A stretch of 64,000 nt of DNA, taken from Imbricaverruca yamaguchii. Lineage: Eukaryota > Arthropoda > Thecostraca > Neoverrucidae. The position numbers and the translations under genes were made by a program. This document shows, piece by piece, positions 39,926-53,234 of the stretch. The notes below the pieces were generated by a model. The model searched no databases and was not told the DNA's origin. It worked only from the letters and a program-made list of their open reading frames with translations. Each line of letters opens with the position of its first letter. Within the stretch, counting starts at the first letter, position 1. The stretch is from positions 2,873,501-2,937,500 of the forward strand of contig JAOTOL010001647.1 in assembly GCA_034440575.1 (NCBI GenBank), in the 5' to 3' direction.

Positions 39926-40795
39926 AAAAAAAACTGGATTGATGCATGGCCAGTGGGATGTAAACAAATGGCATTGTTAAATTATTTTACATCTGAATGG
40001 CAGTATATTATGACTAGAGGGTCACTGGGCTCTGTTCTAGGTCTACCTCTCATCATAACCTTTGTGAGCAACATTGGGGCAGGCCTGAGGTTTAGGGTGT
40101 TCAAATTGGATGATGCAATCAGACTGGTACGAGTTGCTGACAGCAGTGATCAATCTAGCAATATTCAACTAGACATGGATGATCTAAAAAAGTGGGCTAA
40201 TCAGTAGCGGATGTCTGTCAACTAACAAAAGTGTAAGGCTATGCATCTGGGGTCTGGAGGCGGGACATTCTGATATGCAATGGGGGGGGGGTAGGGAACT
40301 GGATGTCATTTAAGAAGAAAGATATTTAGGTGCGTTAGTTTCAAATGGCCTTAAACCAGACAAACAATATATCTCAACTAGGACCATGGCAATCAGAATG
40401 CTGGGAATCATTAACAGGAGTGTGAGGTACACGATCAAGGATGTCATGAAAAACTGCATTTAGCCTATATGTAACCCCACTTGGAATATTATGCACAGAT
40501 ACGGAGCCTTTAATCAGAAAGAGAAACATATATATACTAGAAATAGAGCAGCGCAAAAACACTCGGCTCATCAGTGGAAAAGGTAGCTTAGCATATCGAG
40601 AAAGGCTGATTGTTTTCTCGACATTCTGATAAAAGGGAATGGCTTTAGATATATGCTCACTCAAGTATAGGAGATTAAAGGGTGATATGTATAATTGTAT
40701 AAACCCACTAAAAGTTAGATAATGCCAATTTAAACGATAATATATTGAGAGCATGGCATAGGCGTCATCAATTCAAGTGTTACGCGAGATGGAGT
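39926..40795 (+). mobile_element. Decayed CR1-like LINE reverse transcriptase fragment
   Basis: The frame from 39932 reads NWIDAW, then TSEWQ, then TRGSLGSVLGLPL (family pattern GVPQGSVLGP), then KLDDAIRLVRVA where FADDTKL is usual, then LDMDDLKKWANQ before a stop at 40205. After the stop, MSVN and KCKAMHLG match the FNxxKCKVMHxG motif. ERYLGALVS, AIRMLGIINRS, YRRLKGDMYNCI and HQFKCYARWSE follow in order, with stops and frameshifts. The catalytic YADD/FADD Asp pair survives as LDDA. The order and spacing fit the RT palm and thumb of the CR1/L2/Jockey group. A run of ten G near 40281 breaks the frame. It is an inactive fragment without the endonuclease part. Confidence 0.8.
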
Positions 40796-41765
<970 letters not shown>

Positions 41766-42316
41766 ATGTATATTTATTTATTTATATTTATGTAAAATGA
41801 AATGAAATCAGAGATGGACGTGTGCATTCATGTATATGTGGAAAACAAGTAAATATTCAGATGAGCATCTAGTCGTTTGATAACGGGTAACGTCCATTGG
41901 AGACGCCAGATAACCCACCACAGGCCGCAGAACAGGACCTGGCGCCAGTACCTGTATCCCGCTGTGGCCGGATCACACTCTCCAGCGGACACTGGAGTCG
42001 GCTGCCCTGGACACACTCCTGCACACTCCCACCAGCCGGCTGCACGGACCAGGGCGCGCGCGCGCGAGCACCGCGGAGACTGCACCACACCGACACCGCA
42101 CAGGCTACTAACACCAACACCGGCGGCGGCCGCGGCCGGGTGCGGTGCGCCGGCCGCCGAGGCCGCCCACAGCAGCGCCGACTACGCCAACAGTGACCTT
42201 CGCCCGGCCAGCCGCGACCTGTGACCGCAGACTAAAGCGCCACTGGCGAGAAGGTCGCCGATAAAAGCACGTGACCGGCCACAACGTGCTGCCGTCTGTG
42301 ACCCATGACATCATTG
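41766..42316. other. Unique spacer, GC-rich at the right
   Basis: 41900-42230 is CpG-rich with GGGCGCGCGCGCGCGAGC near 42052. Overlapping open frames on both strands reflect composition. No gene is recognised. Confidence 0.4.
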
Positions 42317-42492
42317 TGACAGCAGTGATGTGACCGCAGACGGGTCACCCTGACGGCGCCTCAGGTCACGCGAGACAGCCGGGAGACCCTGGTGACAGCA
42401 GTACTGTTCCCACAGACAGGTCACCCTGACGGCGCCTCAGGTCACGCGAGACAGCCGCCACACCACGGTTGCCGTTGCACTGTTCCCACAGG
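42317..42492. repeat. 76-bp tandem repeat, about 2.3 copies
   Basis: Two copies (42317-42392, 42393-42468) share GGTCACCCTGACGGCGCCTC and AGGTCACGCGAGACAGCCG. A partial third copy keeps only CACTGTTCCCACAG. Copies two and three contain CTGTTCCCACAG, a good acceptor-like string. Confidence 0.9.
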
Positions 42493-43206
42493 AAGTCGGG
42501 GCAGGTCAGGAGGTTTGCATTGCGGGCCGCATACAGCTGTTAATAAATATATCTAGTTGAGGGGCGGTTGCTTCCACTACTCCCTCACCGGTGCAGTGGC
42601 GCAAACACACGGACTGGTCAGTTCCGACCAGGATTGCATCGGGCCTGTGGTCGCGTAGGAAAAGCTATGGAGAAGAGAGCTGCAGAACGGTCTGACATCG
42701 TCGAGCCGATTACTGAGATTGACCCTTATCCTGACGGAACACTTCGTCTGAAGACAAGTCAAAAGCGGCACGATGGGATCGCGTAACTGATAGGGGTGAA
42801 TTCCCATTGGAAAGGATCATGATGTAATGCGAGATAAATGCAAGGCTTGCCAGCCACCAAAGGTAACTTCTAGCACAGCTAAGAACTGCCTGATGGCTGG
42901 TTCGTTCGAAATGCTAATTTTAATCATTGTAATAGTAATTTTAATAATAGTAATGGTGATTTTAATACAGTTCATGGTAATCTTTCGGTAATCGTATACT
43001 ACTGTCAAATGAGGTCCATTCCTTTCACCATAGTTAATTGCTGCACTATAACTAATATCACTGCACGGGAGGTTTGACATTTAAAATGGTTAGACATCAA
43101 TTTAGAGCAGACCTATTGACATAGGACATGAGACATCGCAGACATAGAACATCGCACTGAGTAAATAATGCAAGGCGACAGTACACCTTGATTCACTATG
43201 GAATGG
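42493..43206. other. Unique AT-rich spacer
   Basis: Contains AATTTTAATNATNGTAATNGT-type short repeats near 42910-42975. No gene is recognised. Confidence 0.4.
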
Positions 43207-43425
43207 AGGAAGATGGGAGAGAGAAAGATTGGAGAGAGGGATAGAGAGTGAGAGAGAGAGACAGAGAGACAGAGAGACAGAGAGAGAGAGAGAGAGGGTA
43301 GACAGAGAGACAGTGAGAGAGACAGAGACAGAGACAGACAGAGACAGAGAGAGAGAGAGAGAGTGTGAGAGAGAGGGAGAGAGAGGGAGAGAAAGAGAGG
43401 AGAGAGAGATGGAGCGCGAGGGTGA
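43207..43425. repeat. (GA)n / GAGACA purine tract
   Basis: About 220 bp of GAGAGACAGAGA-type sequence, nearly pyrimidine-free on the plus strand apart from C and a few T. Confidence 0.95.
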
Positions 43426-44399
43426 TGGTCAAAATAGAAGGAAGTCCGGAGCTGGTAAAATGTTGAACTGATGGGAAGGTTGAACATGGATCGGATCGTT
43501 ATGGTATGGTAACTAGCTTTGTTAGCAAGAGTAAATAATTGGTCTCTTCTTAGTACCTACACAATGACGTCATGCCGAAACGTCGAAGGTGATCTTCAAA
43601 ATGAAAATCATACCTTTTGATGCGGATTTTTTGCAACATTTCATTTGCATGATCGTCATAATCAATTTTACACACAATCGACCCGCGAAGTCGACAAATT
43701 CCTTCGGGCAGCCTTTAACATCACAATTTTTATAATATCTCCATCATATCATCACAACTGATTCAATCTACAGCCCGACCTGGCAGGTATGCTAAGGAGC
43801 ATACATTTCCTTGATGTTTTGTTTTGTGACGCACGGTCCACATATTGCATGTTTGTCCAAACTTTGGCACGAAGCATCAATTTTAAATTTGACATTATTT
43901 GTAACTAATAGAGAAATAATGCCTATACCATTTTGGCATTTTGGAGACGTACCACAACGCTCAAGGTACAATTATACATTTTAATCGCATTGGATTTCAA
44001 CCAATTATATTTAATCTATACCGAACGTGAAAGCTCAATAGTTAACATACTTTTTAATTGCAGTGCATTTTCACAAACTAGATTTGGTTCATTCATAAAG
44101 AACAAGCCATATCAGTTGATCGAAGTGTATGGTATTTGCACCTTCTACACTTGGCTCATGCAGAAAATGCAACCCCGATATTTGACATCTCTTCTGAATT
44201 GTGCAGAACGGTACGCTGTCCTGGACCCCCTACGAGTGGTGCGTGTTGTGGATGGTCCATAAGTGGCGCGATGTATTGCCAGAGCTGCCAACACATCGCA
44301 CACGCGAGCAAGGAGCTCTGCCGGCCCGCTCTGGATAAAAAACACCGCCGGATCTTCGGCACCGCCGATGTGCGGGGAATGTTTCCCAGTGAACTGTAG
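43426..44399. other. Unique AT-rich region
   Basis: Single-copy. Open frames at 43933-44399 have no recognisable motif. No gene is called. Confidence 0.4.
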
Positions 44400-44705
44400 C
44401 CGTCAGCTGGTCTCCTGTAGCCGTTAGCTGGTCTTCTGTAGCCGTTAGCTGGTCTCCTGTAGCCGTTAGCTGGTCTTCTGTAGCCGTTAGCTGGTCTTCT
44501 GTAGCCGTTAGCTGGTCTTCTGTAGCCGTTAGCTGGTCTCCTGTAGCCGCTAGCTGGTCTCCTGTAGCCGCTAGCTGGTCTCCTGTAGCCGCTAGCTGGT
44601 CTCCTGTAGCCGTTAGCTGGTCTCCTGTAGCCGTTAGCTGGTCTCCTGTAGCCGCTAGCTGGTCTCCTGTAGCCGTTAGCTTGTCTTCTGTAGCCGTTAG
44701 CTGGC
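44400..44705. repeat. 21-bp minisatellite, about 14 copies
   Basis: Units of GTAGCCGTTAGCTGGTCTCC plus T, with GTT/GCT and CTCC/CTTC variants. The minus frame reads ANGYRRP, a 7-residue artefact repeat. Confidence 0.95.
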
Positions 44706-45003
44706 GGATGGTCCCTGAGAGCTATAGATACTGGAGGTCTTTTTCCGTCAAGCCCACGCTTTTGGGTGGGATTCTTTTGGCAGGCCATTGGTCCTAGCCG
44801 GATTTCATTTACAAACTGCAGGGCCGAAGTAGCTTTCTTCTATCGGACCGTTTAGCGCAAGCTGTTTTGTGTTAAGCCGTTGATGTCCAGTGGCCTGTCT
44901 TCGCGACGCTTCTGTGCCCGTGTGGTCTTCGTTTTCTGAAGAAGTCGCCACATGCAAGGTTCATTGTCAACTAGTAGCCCCATGGAAGCCGAGTTCACAC
45001 GCG
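44706..45003. other. Unique spacer
   Basis: Single-copy. No gene is recognised. Confidence 0.5.
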
Positions 45004-45352
45004 GATGTACGGATAGATGTACGCGGATGTACGCGGATGTACGGATGTACGGATAGATGTACGCGAATGTTCGGATGTACGTGGATGTAGGGATAGATGT
45101 ACGCGAATGTTCGGATGTACGCGGATGTACGGACAGATGTACGGATGCACGCGGATGTACGGACAGATGTACGGGTGTACGTGGATGCAAGGACAGATGT
45201 ACGGGTGTACGCGGATGTACGGATAGGTGTACGCGAATGTACGGATGTACGCGGATGTACGGATGTACGCGGATGTACGGATGTACGCGAATGTACGGAT
45301 GTACGCGGATGTACGGACAGATGCACAGATGTACGCGGATGTAAGGATGGCT
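45004..45352. repeat. GATGTACGCGGATGTACGGA repeat, about 10-20-bp steps
   Basis: Built from ten-base phrases GGATGTACGC, GGATGTACGG, ACAGATGTAC and GAATGTTC in variable order. The underlying step is 8-12 bp, so no single period fits. Confidence 0.92.
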
Positions 45353-45732
45353 GATGCGCCAGCGGCGGCTGTTCAGAACCTACAGTGGGATCTTCACCAG
45401 CGGCCGCGAGACTCCATCTCTGTCGGGGAAGAGCATTCCGCGTGCGACTCCCCCTCCCCCCCGCTCCCCGGGCCGTGCACGCGGCTGACGTGCGCCGTCG
45501 TGCCACGTGACCGTCGGCTGGTAAGCGGCCGATCGTGGCCGTGCACGTGCGTCGTAAAGCGGCGCCGACGGCCGGCCGACCGAGCGGCCCGCCGAATCGC
45601 TCGTTGCGAGGCCAGATCGCCGGCCGTAAAGCGGCCGGAGAGATGGCTTCATAACGCCGATCTGACACAGCCCGGCCCGGGATAACACGGCAGTGTGTGG
45701 CGCTGGTGGTCGGCCCGGCCGGCCGGCTCCAC
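45353..45732. other. CpG-rich unique spacer
   Basis: CpG-dense single-copy DNA between two arrays, possibly a regulatory or promoter-type island by composition alone. No exon is recognised. Confidence 0.4.
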
Positions 45733-46143
45733 ACGTCGGCTGACACGTGACGTGACGTGTCGCAGCATGGGGCCGCGTGGGCGGAGTCACACAGCGGCTG
45801 ACACGTGACGTGACGTGCCGCAGCCTCTGGCCGCGTGGGCGGGCCACGCAGCGGCTGACACGTGACGTGACGTGTCGCAGCTGGGGCCGCGTGGGCGGGC
45901 CACGCAGCGGCTGACACGTGACGTGACGTGTCGCAGCCTGGGGCCGCGTGGGTGGGCCACGCAGCGGCTGACACGTGACGTGACGTGCCGCAGCCTCTGG
46001 CCGCGTGGGCGGGCCACGCAGCGGCTGATACGTGACGTGACGTGCCGCAGCCTCTGGCCGCGTGGGTGGGCCACGCAGCGGCTGACACGTGACGTGACGT
46101 GTCGCAGCCTGGGGCCGCGTGGGCGGGGCCACGCAGCGGCTGG
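45733..46143. repeat. 57-bp minisatellite with repeated ACGTG cores, 7 copies
   Basis: Units contain CAGCGGCTGACACGTGACGT, GACGTGTCGCAGCCTGGG and CCGCGTGGGCGGGCCACG. Each copy has one E-box (CACGTG), two more ACGTG cores and a GCGTGGGCG string resembling an EGR/zinc-finger site. Copies differ mainly at TGTCGCAGCCTGGGG versus TGCCGCAGCCTCTGG. Confidence 0.95.
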
Positions 46144-49100
46144 TGGCGGCGCGGCGTAGACAGTGCGCAGTATTTCATTTTCGCTTGGTCGTATATATTC
46201 CTGGTGTTTGCTTCTGGGATATCTGTCTATCCCAAGATGAAGGTCATAATCTTCGCACTGCAGTTCTTGTGGGCTTACGTCTCTCTCGATCATGACATAT
46301 TACATCTTAAGCACGGTAAAAACACAGCCACAGACAACTTAATTGGTACGGGAATGACCATCAATTATTTCTGCTGCGAGAACATCCGACGTAGGGATAG
46401 CTGACTCAAAGAACCAATATAACAATGGGACGTCAATGCCTGAATATTTGGCGACAAGACGGCAAAAGGCGCCTTCTGGGTCGCCTGTTGCTTGTGGCTG
46501 AGAAGATTGGCTGGCATCTGGCCCCGTCAGGATGGAACGTGGCAACGCGACACTTTAGAGCATTCGCAAAGCCGGCAACTATCGCTAACTCAAACCATTC
46601 AGGAATTGTCAGAGCTGGTTGGCTTCCTCAGAATCTTACAGAAAAAGTGATTTCGGCTCTCTAAAACTGCCATAGAATCATTTTCGTCAATGATATGCAC
46701 CATACAATCAACAGCTATTTTGAATAAAAGTTTGCAGATATCTAAATTTGAATTCAAATAACAGATACCCGGCACAGCAGCGACACAACTGGAACATGCC
46801 TGAGGTGCTGGCAAGCTTTTCTCAAAGTGTCCTCTAGTCCGACCTGCTGCTAGCCGCGGATGGAAGGGTACACCCGAGAGCGGACAGCCAAACGCTCGCG
46901 TGCCTGATGCAGCCTGGAAATGGGTCAACAGCGATCGCTGTACACTACCGCAACCCTCACCACGGAGGAGATGCTGACGGAACGTCTGCCATGGCTGTAA
47001 ACAGGGATGGTCTGTGTGCATAGCCGTATGGCTGCATAGCTACGTGTCTGCGACAACCTGCAACATTATTCACAGGACATGTGAGCCTGCTGTTGGAATG
47101 TTGGCGGCGCTCCATCAACTGGCCAGCTGGCACGACCACAGTCTCAGTCCGCACAGCGCGGAATAGCTGCAGCGGCTGGGTGTCGGACGACAGCGGGGAG
47201 AGACGTGCTCCAAGGCGGTGGCGACGCTTCGCCAGGTGCTCTGTCCACAGCGGCGCGAGCTCGTCGTGACGTCACGGTGGAGGGAGGAGTGTCTCAGGGC
47301 GTCTGCTTTGTACCGGTGCTCCGTCTATAGCGGCGCCAAAATCGGCGCAAATCTGATTCACTGCTACGTAACTCGCAGATATCTCATTAAAGAGCCTATT
47401 AAATTATGCTAGAAATTGGCAGATTAATTGTAGCGCCAACCGTGGAGCCTTAAACTGCCATCGTTGCCGCATCAAAACGGCACGGGAGGGCGGAAAACGA
47501 CAGTCTCAATTATGCAGTCAATAAACATCACTCGGTTCACCATTCAGAATGAAATGTACGTGGGCCCCACACGTTTGGCATCTTTCTCATTAATGGTAGA
47601 ATGTATGCGGGCGTCTTCTGGCTGGTGTTGGCTACGATTTGCGGTGCAGTGTTGGTTACTGTAGCCAAGATGGTCGGCGAAGTGACCAATCAGGCTACGT
47701 GTATGTTCGAGTTACCCGTTGATAGGTAGAGTCCATCAAGTGCTTCAAATACTCACATTATTAACGAAACTCTATCAACTTCCCATTAACTCTCAGCACG
47801 GGCGTGAAGGTACTGGTGGGCTCCACGACAGATCGAACAATTATTTTCAAATTTTACGCCCATTAAATTTATATTTGGACCAAAATTTGTGACCAGGGTA
47901 GTCTTGTGCTCTGAACACGCCTGAACAAGTTTTAGCCCGATCTGCCTAACGGTTTCGGAGGTATATATAGCATCCGGCAGTATTTTGAGGTCATACAAGG
48001 GTATCTCTGGCGATAGATATCTCATCGATAATGAACAGGAAGTGTGACGTATTATGCATCCTTGAGAATAAAAATGATGAAAGAAAACAAATCCGTAATA
48101 AAATAGCAACACTTTTCAGGTTTAACCATTTGAATTTGATGTAGAAATACAAACGAGCATGATGTGGTTACCGCATATAAAAGAGCTTTGCTTCTAAATA
48201 TCCCATATAAGCGTTCGTTCTACATGCCTTCTATAATTTTCCGATTTTATGCACGCAGGGATTTCGAGTGTTGTCTTCCACTGGAAACTACGGGGGATCG
48301 AACAATGGAACAAAAAGGGTGATATAAAAACGCTTGCTTAAGAGTAAAAATATTTTTTATTCATGTCAGCAGTATAGTTTGCCTTAATAGACTTTACAAA
48401 GTTCAAGGTCACCTATTGCCAATAGGTTGATTATTGGATATATGGGCACACTGACTGCGTCGGTCATGCAGCACCCATATCATCGTCAGTCAAACAATGG
48501 CATATATATGAAGGTCAGTCGACGAGACAACTGCATGTGAAAGGGTCGACGTAGGTGTAACATCGTGCCGTGCTACGATTCTCATTTTGTTGGGTGTTAA
48601 AGTGAGCTAATGAGAGGTATAAATCACAGAAAGTATTTCTGATAGGAAGCGGAAGAGCCGCCCCGACTGAACAATTGATGACTCATCCCCTAATACTTCC
48701 CTAAGGGAGAGAGAGAGGCACGTCCAAAGTGACGCATTCTCTCATGGGTAAGTCGGCTGCAGGCAATCAGTACGTGCCGCACTGACAGTGCAGCATGGTA
48801 TCTTAGATACAGCGGACTGCCACCGCCGGTCAGAAGGTATTGCCGATAGGTCATCCATAGGCTTATCTACGTATGACGACGCAATTTTACTTCGGAACAT
48901 CTGTGGGTCTAGCAAGGTAGGTACTAGAACCTGATTTAATAGGGTCGGGTTGCGTTGTTTCCGTGCTTGATGTTATTCAGTACATATCAGGCAGTTCGAA
49001 GTACAGTTGCGTCGCTACGCGTAAATAGACCCATGAGTGACTTATCGGTAATTAGTGACCTTGAAATTCGTGAAGGTTTTTATGGGAAACTACAAGATCT

Positions 49101-50542
49101 ACGTACAAACTTATTAATGTTTCTTCTTCCGAAAACGTTTTTCTATCACATGTCTGTATGCCATTGTTCAACCTGATGTAGCTCACCAATGGAAAAAAAT
49201 CTTTCACAATGTCCTTCCTACACGGAAAACGCAAAATCGCAAGTCGAGAAGAATGGACTGCCATATCTGATATTTATAAGAGGAACGCATGTTTTAATTT
49301 CATTTTGTTTCCTCAGCGAAATACTACTCACATTTATTTACGCCGTCAAATTTGTACATTTTGATTTGCTAGGGTTCACGGGAGGTCACGACGTTATGAG
49401 GTCATCAAGTCGCGGGGTAAAAGGTAGGACATATTTGCATCATATTTTGGGAATTGTTTTAGTTGATCTTTTGTCTTCTGAAATATATATAATTGCCACA
49501 ATTTCCTCCTTTTCAGATATCCATCGTCGAACCAACCCATGTTATTTGACATAAAAATAATGCCGAAGGCTATCGCTTAAAAACCGTTGGCCGAATTGGG
49601 CTCTAAATTTTTGCAAAGACATATTCAGAGCCGAAGACTACCCTGTGAGCAAATCTCGGTCGCAATCAAAATTAATACGGGAAAGTGCATTCGTCAATCT
49701 GTCGTGGAACGCGCCTACTATTCTGCTACCGGATTGCTTTAATATTTACCTGAGAATATTATATTTTAGTATTCGGCCACACTATACTTTTCCAGCCAAA
49801 ATGTGACCAATATATTTGCTTCCTTTCGATGTGGTGTACTTCCCACGCCCGAAATTTGCAATGAATCCCTGTCATCAATACGATGGTCAGAAATATGCAG
49901 TCATAACCTACGCAAAAATATGTGTGCTGGACTTACACGTACTGAAAAACATGTGCTCATAACCAACCTATAAAAAGTCCATTCTACACACCATAACTTC
50001 ATTTGAATATCCCTTCACATAAATTCGGGTCGCGGCTTCGGCGATGATTGCAAGTGCGCACCCCTGTGCGGCGCACAAATCTGGCAGCGGGCGGCCGGCG
50101 GAGGAGCGACATCTCTCACATGGTCCCGGCCAGGCCGACATTAATCACACTGCACTGCCAGCTGGGTAGGCGTGCCAGCTCGTTGACCACGGTGACCCCT
50201 CCACGAGCGGCCGGCGCGCCGCGTCAGGGGCGGTCCGCCACACCTGACCCGACTGTCAATGAAGTCCGCCGGCCGCGCTCGGGTCGCAGCCCGCTGCACA
50301 CGTGCGACTGGCCGAACGGCGAGCTTCTCCTCGTGTCCCGTGACGAAGTATTGGTGATCTTCGGGCTGCGAAGCTGCGCACACCACACCGCACGGGCATC
50401 CGGCGGCGCTGCGCAAACCCGCTGTTGCTTCCAATTGTTCACAACCTGAAGCAACACGATGAACACCAGCCAGTACATACACCCACGTGTCTTTGCTTAA
50501 GCGAACGTATTGAATTACGTATTAGCCGCTCGCGTATCAGCC
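46144..50542. other. Long unique AT-rich region, no gene recognised
   Basis: 4.4 kb of single-copy DNA, the longest array-free stretch. 46930-47350 and 50040-50440 are CpG-rich. Frames of up to about 168 codons on either strand were read and show no family motif. Promoter- or enhancer-like content cannot be judged from this sequence alone. Confidence 0.4.
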
Positions 50543-50735
50543 GCCCCGGTAGCTCAGTTGGCTAGAGTGCTGGCCTGCACTGGTCTCCTCTGTCCTTGGA
50601 ACACAGGGTTCGAGTCGCTTCGCGCGCTCGCATTTAGCCCCCGGCCTGGAATGTCAGTTGGCAGCTGGCCCTATAAGGCCGGGGAGGAGCTACCGGGCGG
50701 CCGTGTCGGTGCATTGACGGCACGCTAAACTTTCG
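50543..50735 (+). mobile_element. tRNA-derived SINE-like element
   Basis: GCCCCGGTAGCTCAGTTGG at 50543-50561 looks like a tRNA 5' end with the pol III A box. The B box GGTTCGAGTC is at 50607-50616. The acceptor stem does not close where a tRNA would end, and GC-rich unrelated sequence follows (to GGCACGC near 50730), as in a SINE body. The tail and target-site duplication are not clear, so the 3' limit is approximate. A decayed tRNA pseudogene is the alternative. Confidence 0.65.
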
Positions 50736-50970
50736 GTCCAAATTCTGCCGTTGAACTGGAATTTATTGATCGGGAGGTGAGGCCAGTTTTCACGCAACAA
50801 GCTGTGCTTACCAACAGAGCCACCCCAGCAAGAACTCGGAGCAGTTTTTTTTTTAAAAATCAGTGTAAGTGTAATCAGTGTAATCCCTTGCGTTGTAAGC
50901 TAGCAGGACAAGAGGAAATTTTCGAAATATTTGTAGCGCAAGAGCCTCAGGCTAATACACCTACGTACAT
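50736..50970. other. Unique spacer
   Basis: A plus-strand frame runs from about 50777 through here into the 620-bp duplication and stops near 51048. No motif is recognised. Confidence 0.4.
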
Positions 50971-51590
50971 ACAGTGGGTATCCACTGTAGGTACGAATAT
51001 GCGTGCAGACTTGGGGTTTCCAGACAAGATAATCGGCAGCTTTGTATGACTGAGCCCTGCCGAAATTGAAATGAGACTAAAAGATATGAGTGCCCCCGGT
51101 TCACGGCAGGTGTAGGATACCTGGTGTTCCCTTTTCTCCTGTCTCTCCCAACCGGGGCTTCTGTGCCGGGAGTGAATTGTTCGGGCCTACTGTACCATCG
51201 TCTTCGTTGGTAGGTTACAGGTGCCGTCCAGCTGTAGGAATGAATGTCAGTTGACTAGATTGCAATCCAGTTCCCGAAACTCACAACTCCCTCCCCAGGT
51301 GCTACACTTGATGAGGAGAAGATTGGAATGCAGTGACGTGGGAATTGTCTCAAACTTTGGTGGAGGTGCGGTGAGGGTAACAGCAATTCATAAGTCGATT
51401 TTTACAAGCAACACTCATCGGGTTAATAATAAGTCCGTCCAAAAATTATGTTGGGGACGCTGATCCTTGCTCATTCTTGTGGCTCTCGCTCCCTTCATGC
51501 AGAATGAATGCAGGCGCGCTGGAATAATATTCTACTCAACAGAAATTAGCCCTCTTGTAAGTAGGAATGCAAATGTTAGCTAATTACGTG
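50971..51590. repeat. 620-bp tandem duplication, copy 1
   Basis: Begins ACAGTGGGTATCCACTGTAG and ends TAGCTAATTACGTG. With the preceding T, the first 20 bases form the palindrome TACAGTGG-GTAT-CCACTGTA. It is followed at once by a copy about 99% identical. An 80-codon open frame inside it has no ATG at its start and no recognisable family. The unit is not similar to the transposons seen elsewhere in the window. Confidence 0.97.
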
Positions 51591-52209
51591 ACAGTGGGTA
51601 TCCACTGTAGGTACGAATATGCGTGCAGACTTGGGGTTTCCAGACAAGATAATCGGCAGCTTTGTATGACTGAGCCCTGCCGAAATTGAAATGAGACTAA
51701 AAGATATGAGTGCCCCCGGTTCACGGCAGGTGTAGGGTACCTGGTGTTCCTTTTCTCCTGTCTCTCCCAACCGGGGCTTCTGTGCCGGGAGTGAATTGTT
51801 CGGGCCTACTGTACCATCGTCTTCGTTGGTAGGTTACAGGTGCCGTCCAGCTGTAGGAATGAATGTCAGTTGACTAGATTGCAATCCAGTTCCCGAAACT
51901 CACAACTCCCTCCCCAGGTGCTACACTTGATGAGGAGAAGATTGGAATGCAGTGACGTGGGAATTGTCTCAAACTTTGGTGGAGGTGCGGTGAGGGTAAC
52001 AGCAATTCATAAGTCGATTTTTACAAGCAACACTCATCGGGTTAATAATAAGTTCGTCCAAAAATTATGTTGGGGACGCTGATCCTTGCTCTTCTTCGTG
52101 GCTCTCGCTCCCTTCATGCAGAATGAATGCAGGCGCGCTGGAATAATATTCTACTCAACAGAAATTAGCCCTCTTGTAAGTAGGAATGCAAATGTTAGCT
52201 AATTACGTG
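51591..52209. repeat. 620-bp tandem duplication, copy 2
   Basis: Head-to-tail copy of 50971-51590. Visible differences are few: one C lost from GTTCCCTTTTC, GGATACC versus GGGTACC, TCATTCTTGTGG versus TCTTCTTCGTGG, and CCGTCC versus TCGTCC. The first hairpin base pair is lost here (G for T). The near identity points to a recent unequal exchange or an assembly duplication. Confidence 0.97.
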
Positions 52210-52741
52210 AAAGCTTGGTGGGAACACGTCTAATCTAGCTCCAGTACCTGCCGGCGACGTCCGCGAGTAGCTTGGGGGAGGTAAGTGACTCAGATTGTAT
52301 GTGCATACACACATGGGCACAGCACTTTGCTGGCTTACTTCAGAGCCATCGACATCGTTGCTGGCCACCAACGACTATAACACGTCATGCTGAGCCAGCG
52401 TAGGTGTCGTCTTTTAGACGATATTTTCTGCTGAGCTTCATCTCCGTGCCGGAGCTACATCTTAGACTAGTGTTGACCTCTCTGTGGTGACCTAAATTGA
52501 ATGTTGACTGTCCGGGTTTACGGAGCTGTGGGTCATCTTACGACTGGCTTAGCACTCAGATCGTTCGACTTCCCCGATGGGCAAACGATGACCTCTCAGG
52601 CCTCACAGGCCCCAGTGACCTGGCAGGCAGACGGACTCCACCTCCCGGCACTGCGCCGGTCGAGCTTGTGACACATCTTCCCCGAAACAAAGCGCTTGGG
52701 CTGACCGGTCGCCAGCAGCCAGTTGGACGGTCCCCAAGACA
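52210..52741. other. Unique spacer
   Basis: Single-copy. No gene is recognised. Confidence 0.45.
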
Positions 52742-53205
52742 GTGGTGGTGGGCAGTGGTGTGGATGTCCGATGGTGGTAGGCGGTGGTGTGGCTGTCCGG
52801 TGGTGGTGGGCAGTGGTGTGGCTGTCCGGTGGTGGTGGGTGGTGGTGTGCCTGTCCGGTGGTGGTGGGCAGTGGTGTGGCTGTCCGGTGGTGGTGGGCGG
52901 TGGTGTGGCTGTCCGGTGGTGGTGGGCGGTGGTGTGGCTGTCCGGTGGTGGTGGGCATGGTGGTGCGTGTTCTGGTGGTGGTGGGGTGGTGTGGCTGTCC
53001 GGTGGTGGTGGGCGGTGGTGTGGCTGTCCGGTGGTGGTGGGCAGTGGTGTGGCTGTCCGGTGGTGGTGGGCGGTGGTGTGGCTGTCCGGTGATGGCGGGT
53101 GGTGGTGTGGCTGTCCGGTGGTGGTGGGCGGTGGTGTGGCTGTCCGGTGGTGGTGGGGCGTGGTGTGGCTGTCCAGTGGTAGTGGGCAGTGGTGTGGATG
53201 TCCGG
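52742..53205. repeat. 29-bp G-rich minisatellite, about 16 copies
   Basis: Units contain GGTGGTGTGGCTGTCCGGTG and GTGGTGGGC. The plus strand is G/T-rich and nearly A-free. One rearranged unit (GGTGCGTGTTCTGGTGG) lies near 52962-52980. Confidence 0.95.
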
Positions 53206-53234
53206 CTGTCCTGCGTCAGTGCCTCCTGGACAGG

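Noticed and set aside
50543..50616. Functional tRNA gene
   Set aside because: The A and B boxes are present, but the anticodon arm and closing acceptor stem do not fold correctly; SINE or pseudogene is more likely.
51221..52082. Two identical-looking 80-codon frames in the 620-bp duplication as a duplicated gene
   Set aside because: The frames do not begin at ATG, show no family motif, and the one difference is a chance substitution; the duplication itself is reported instead.
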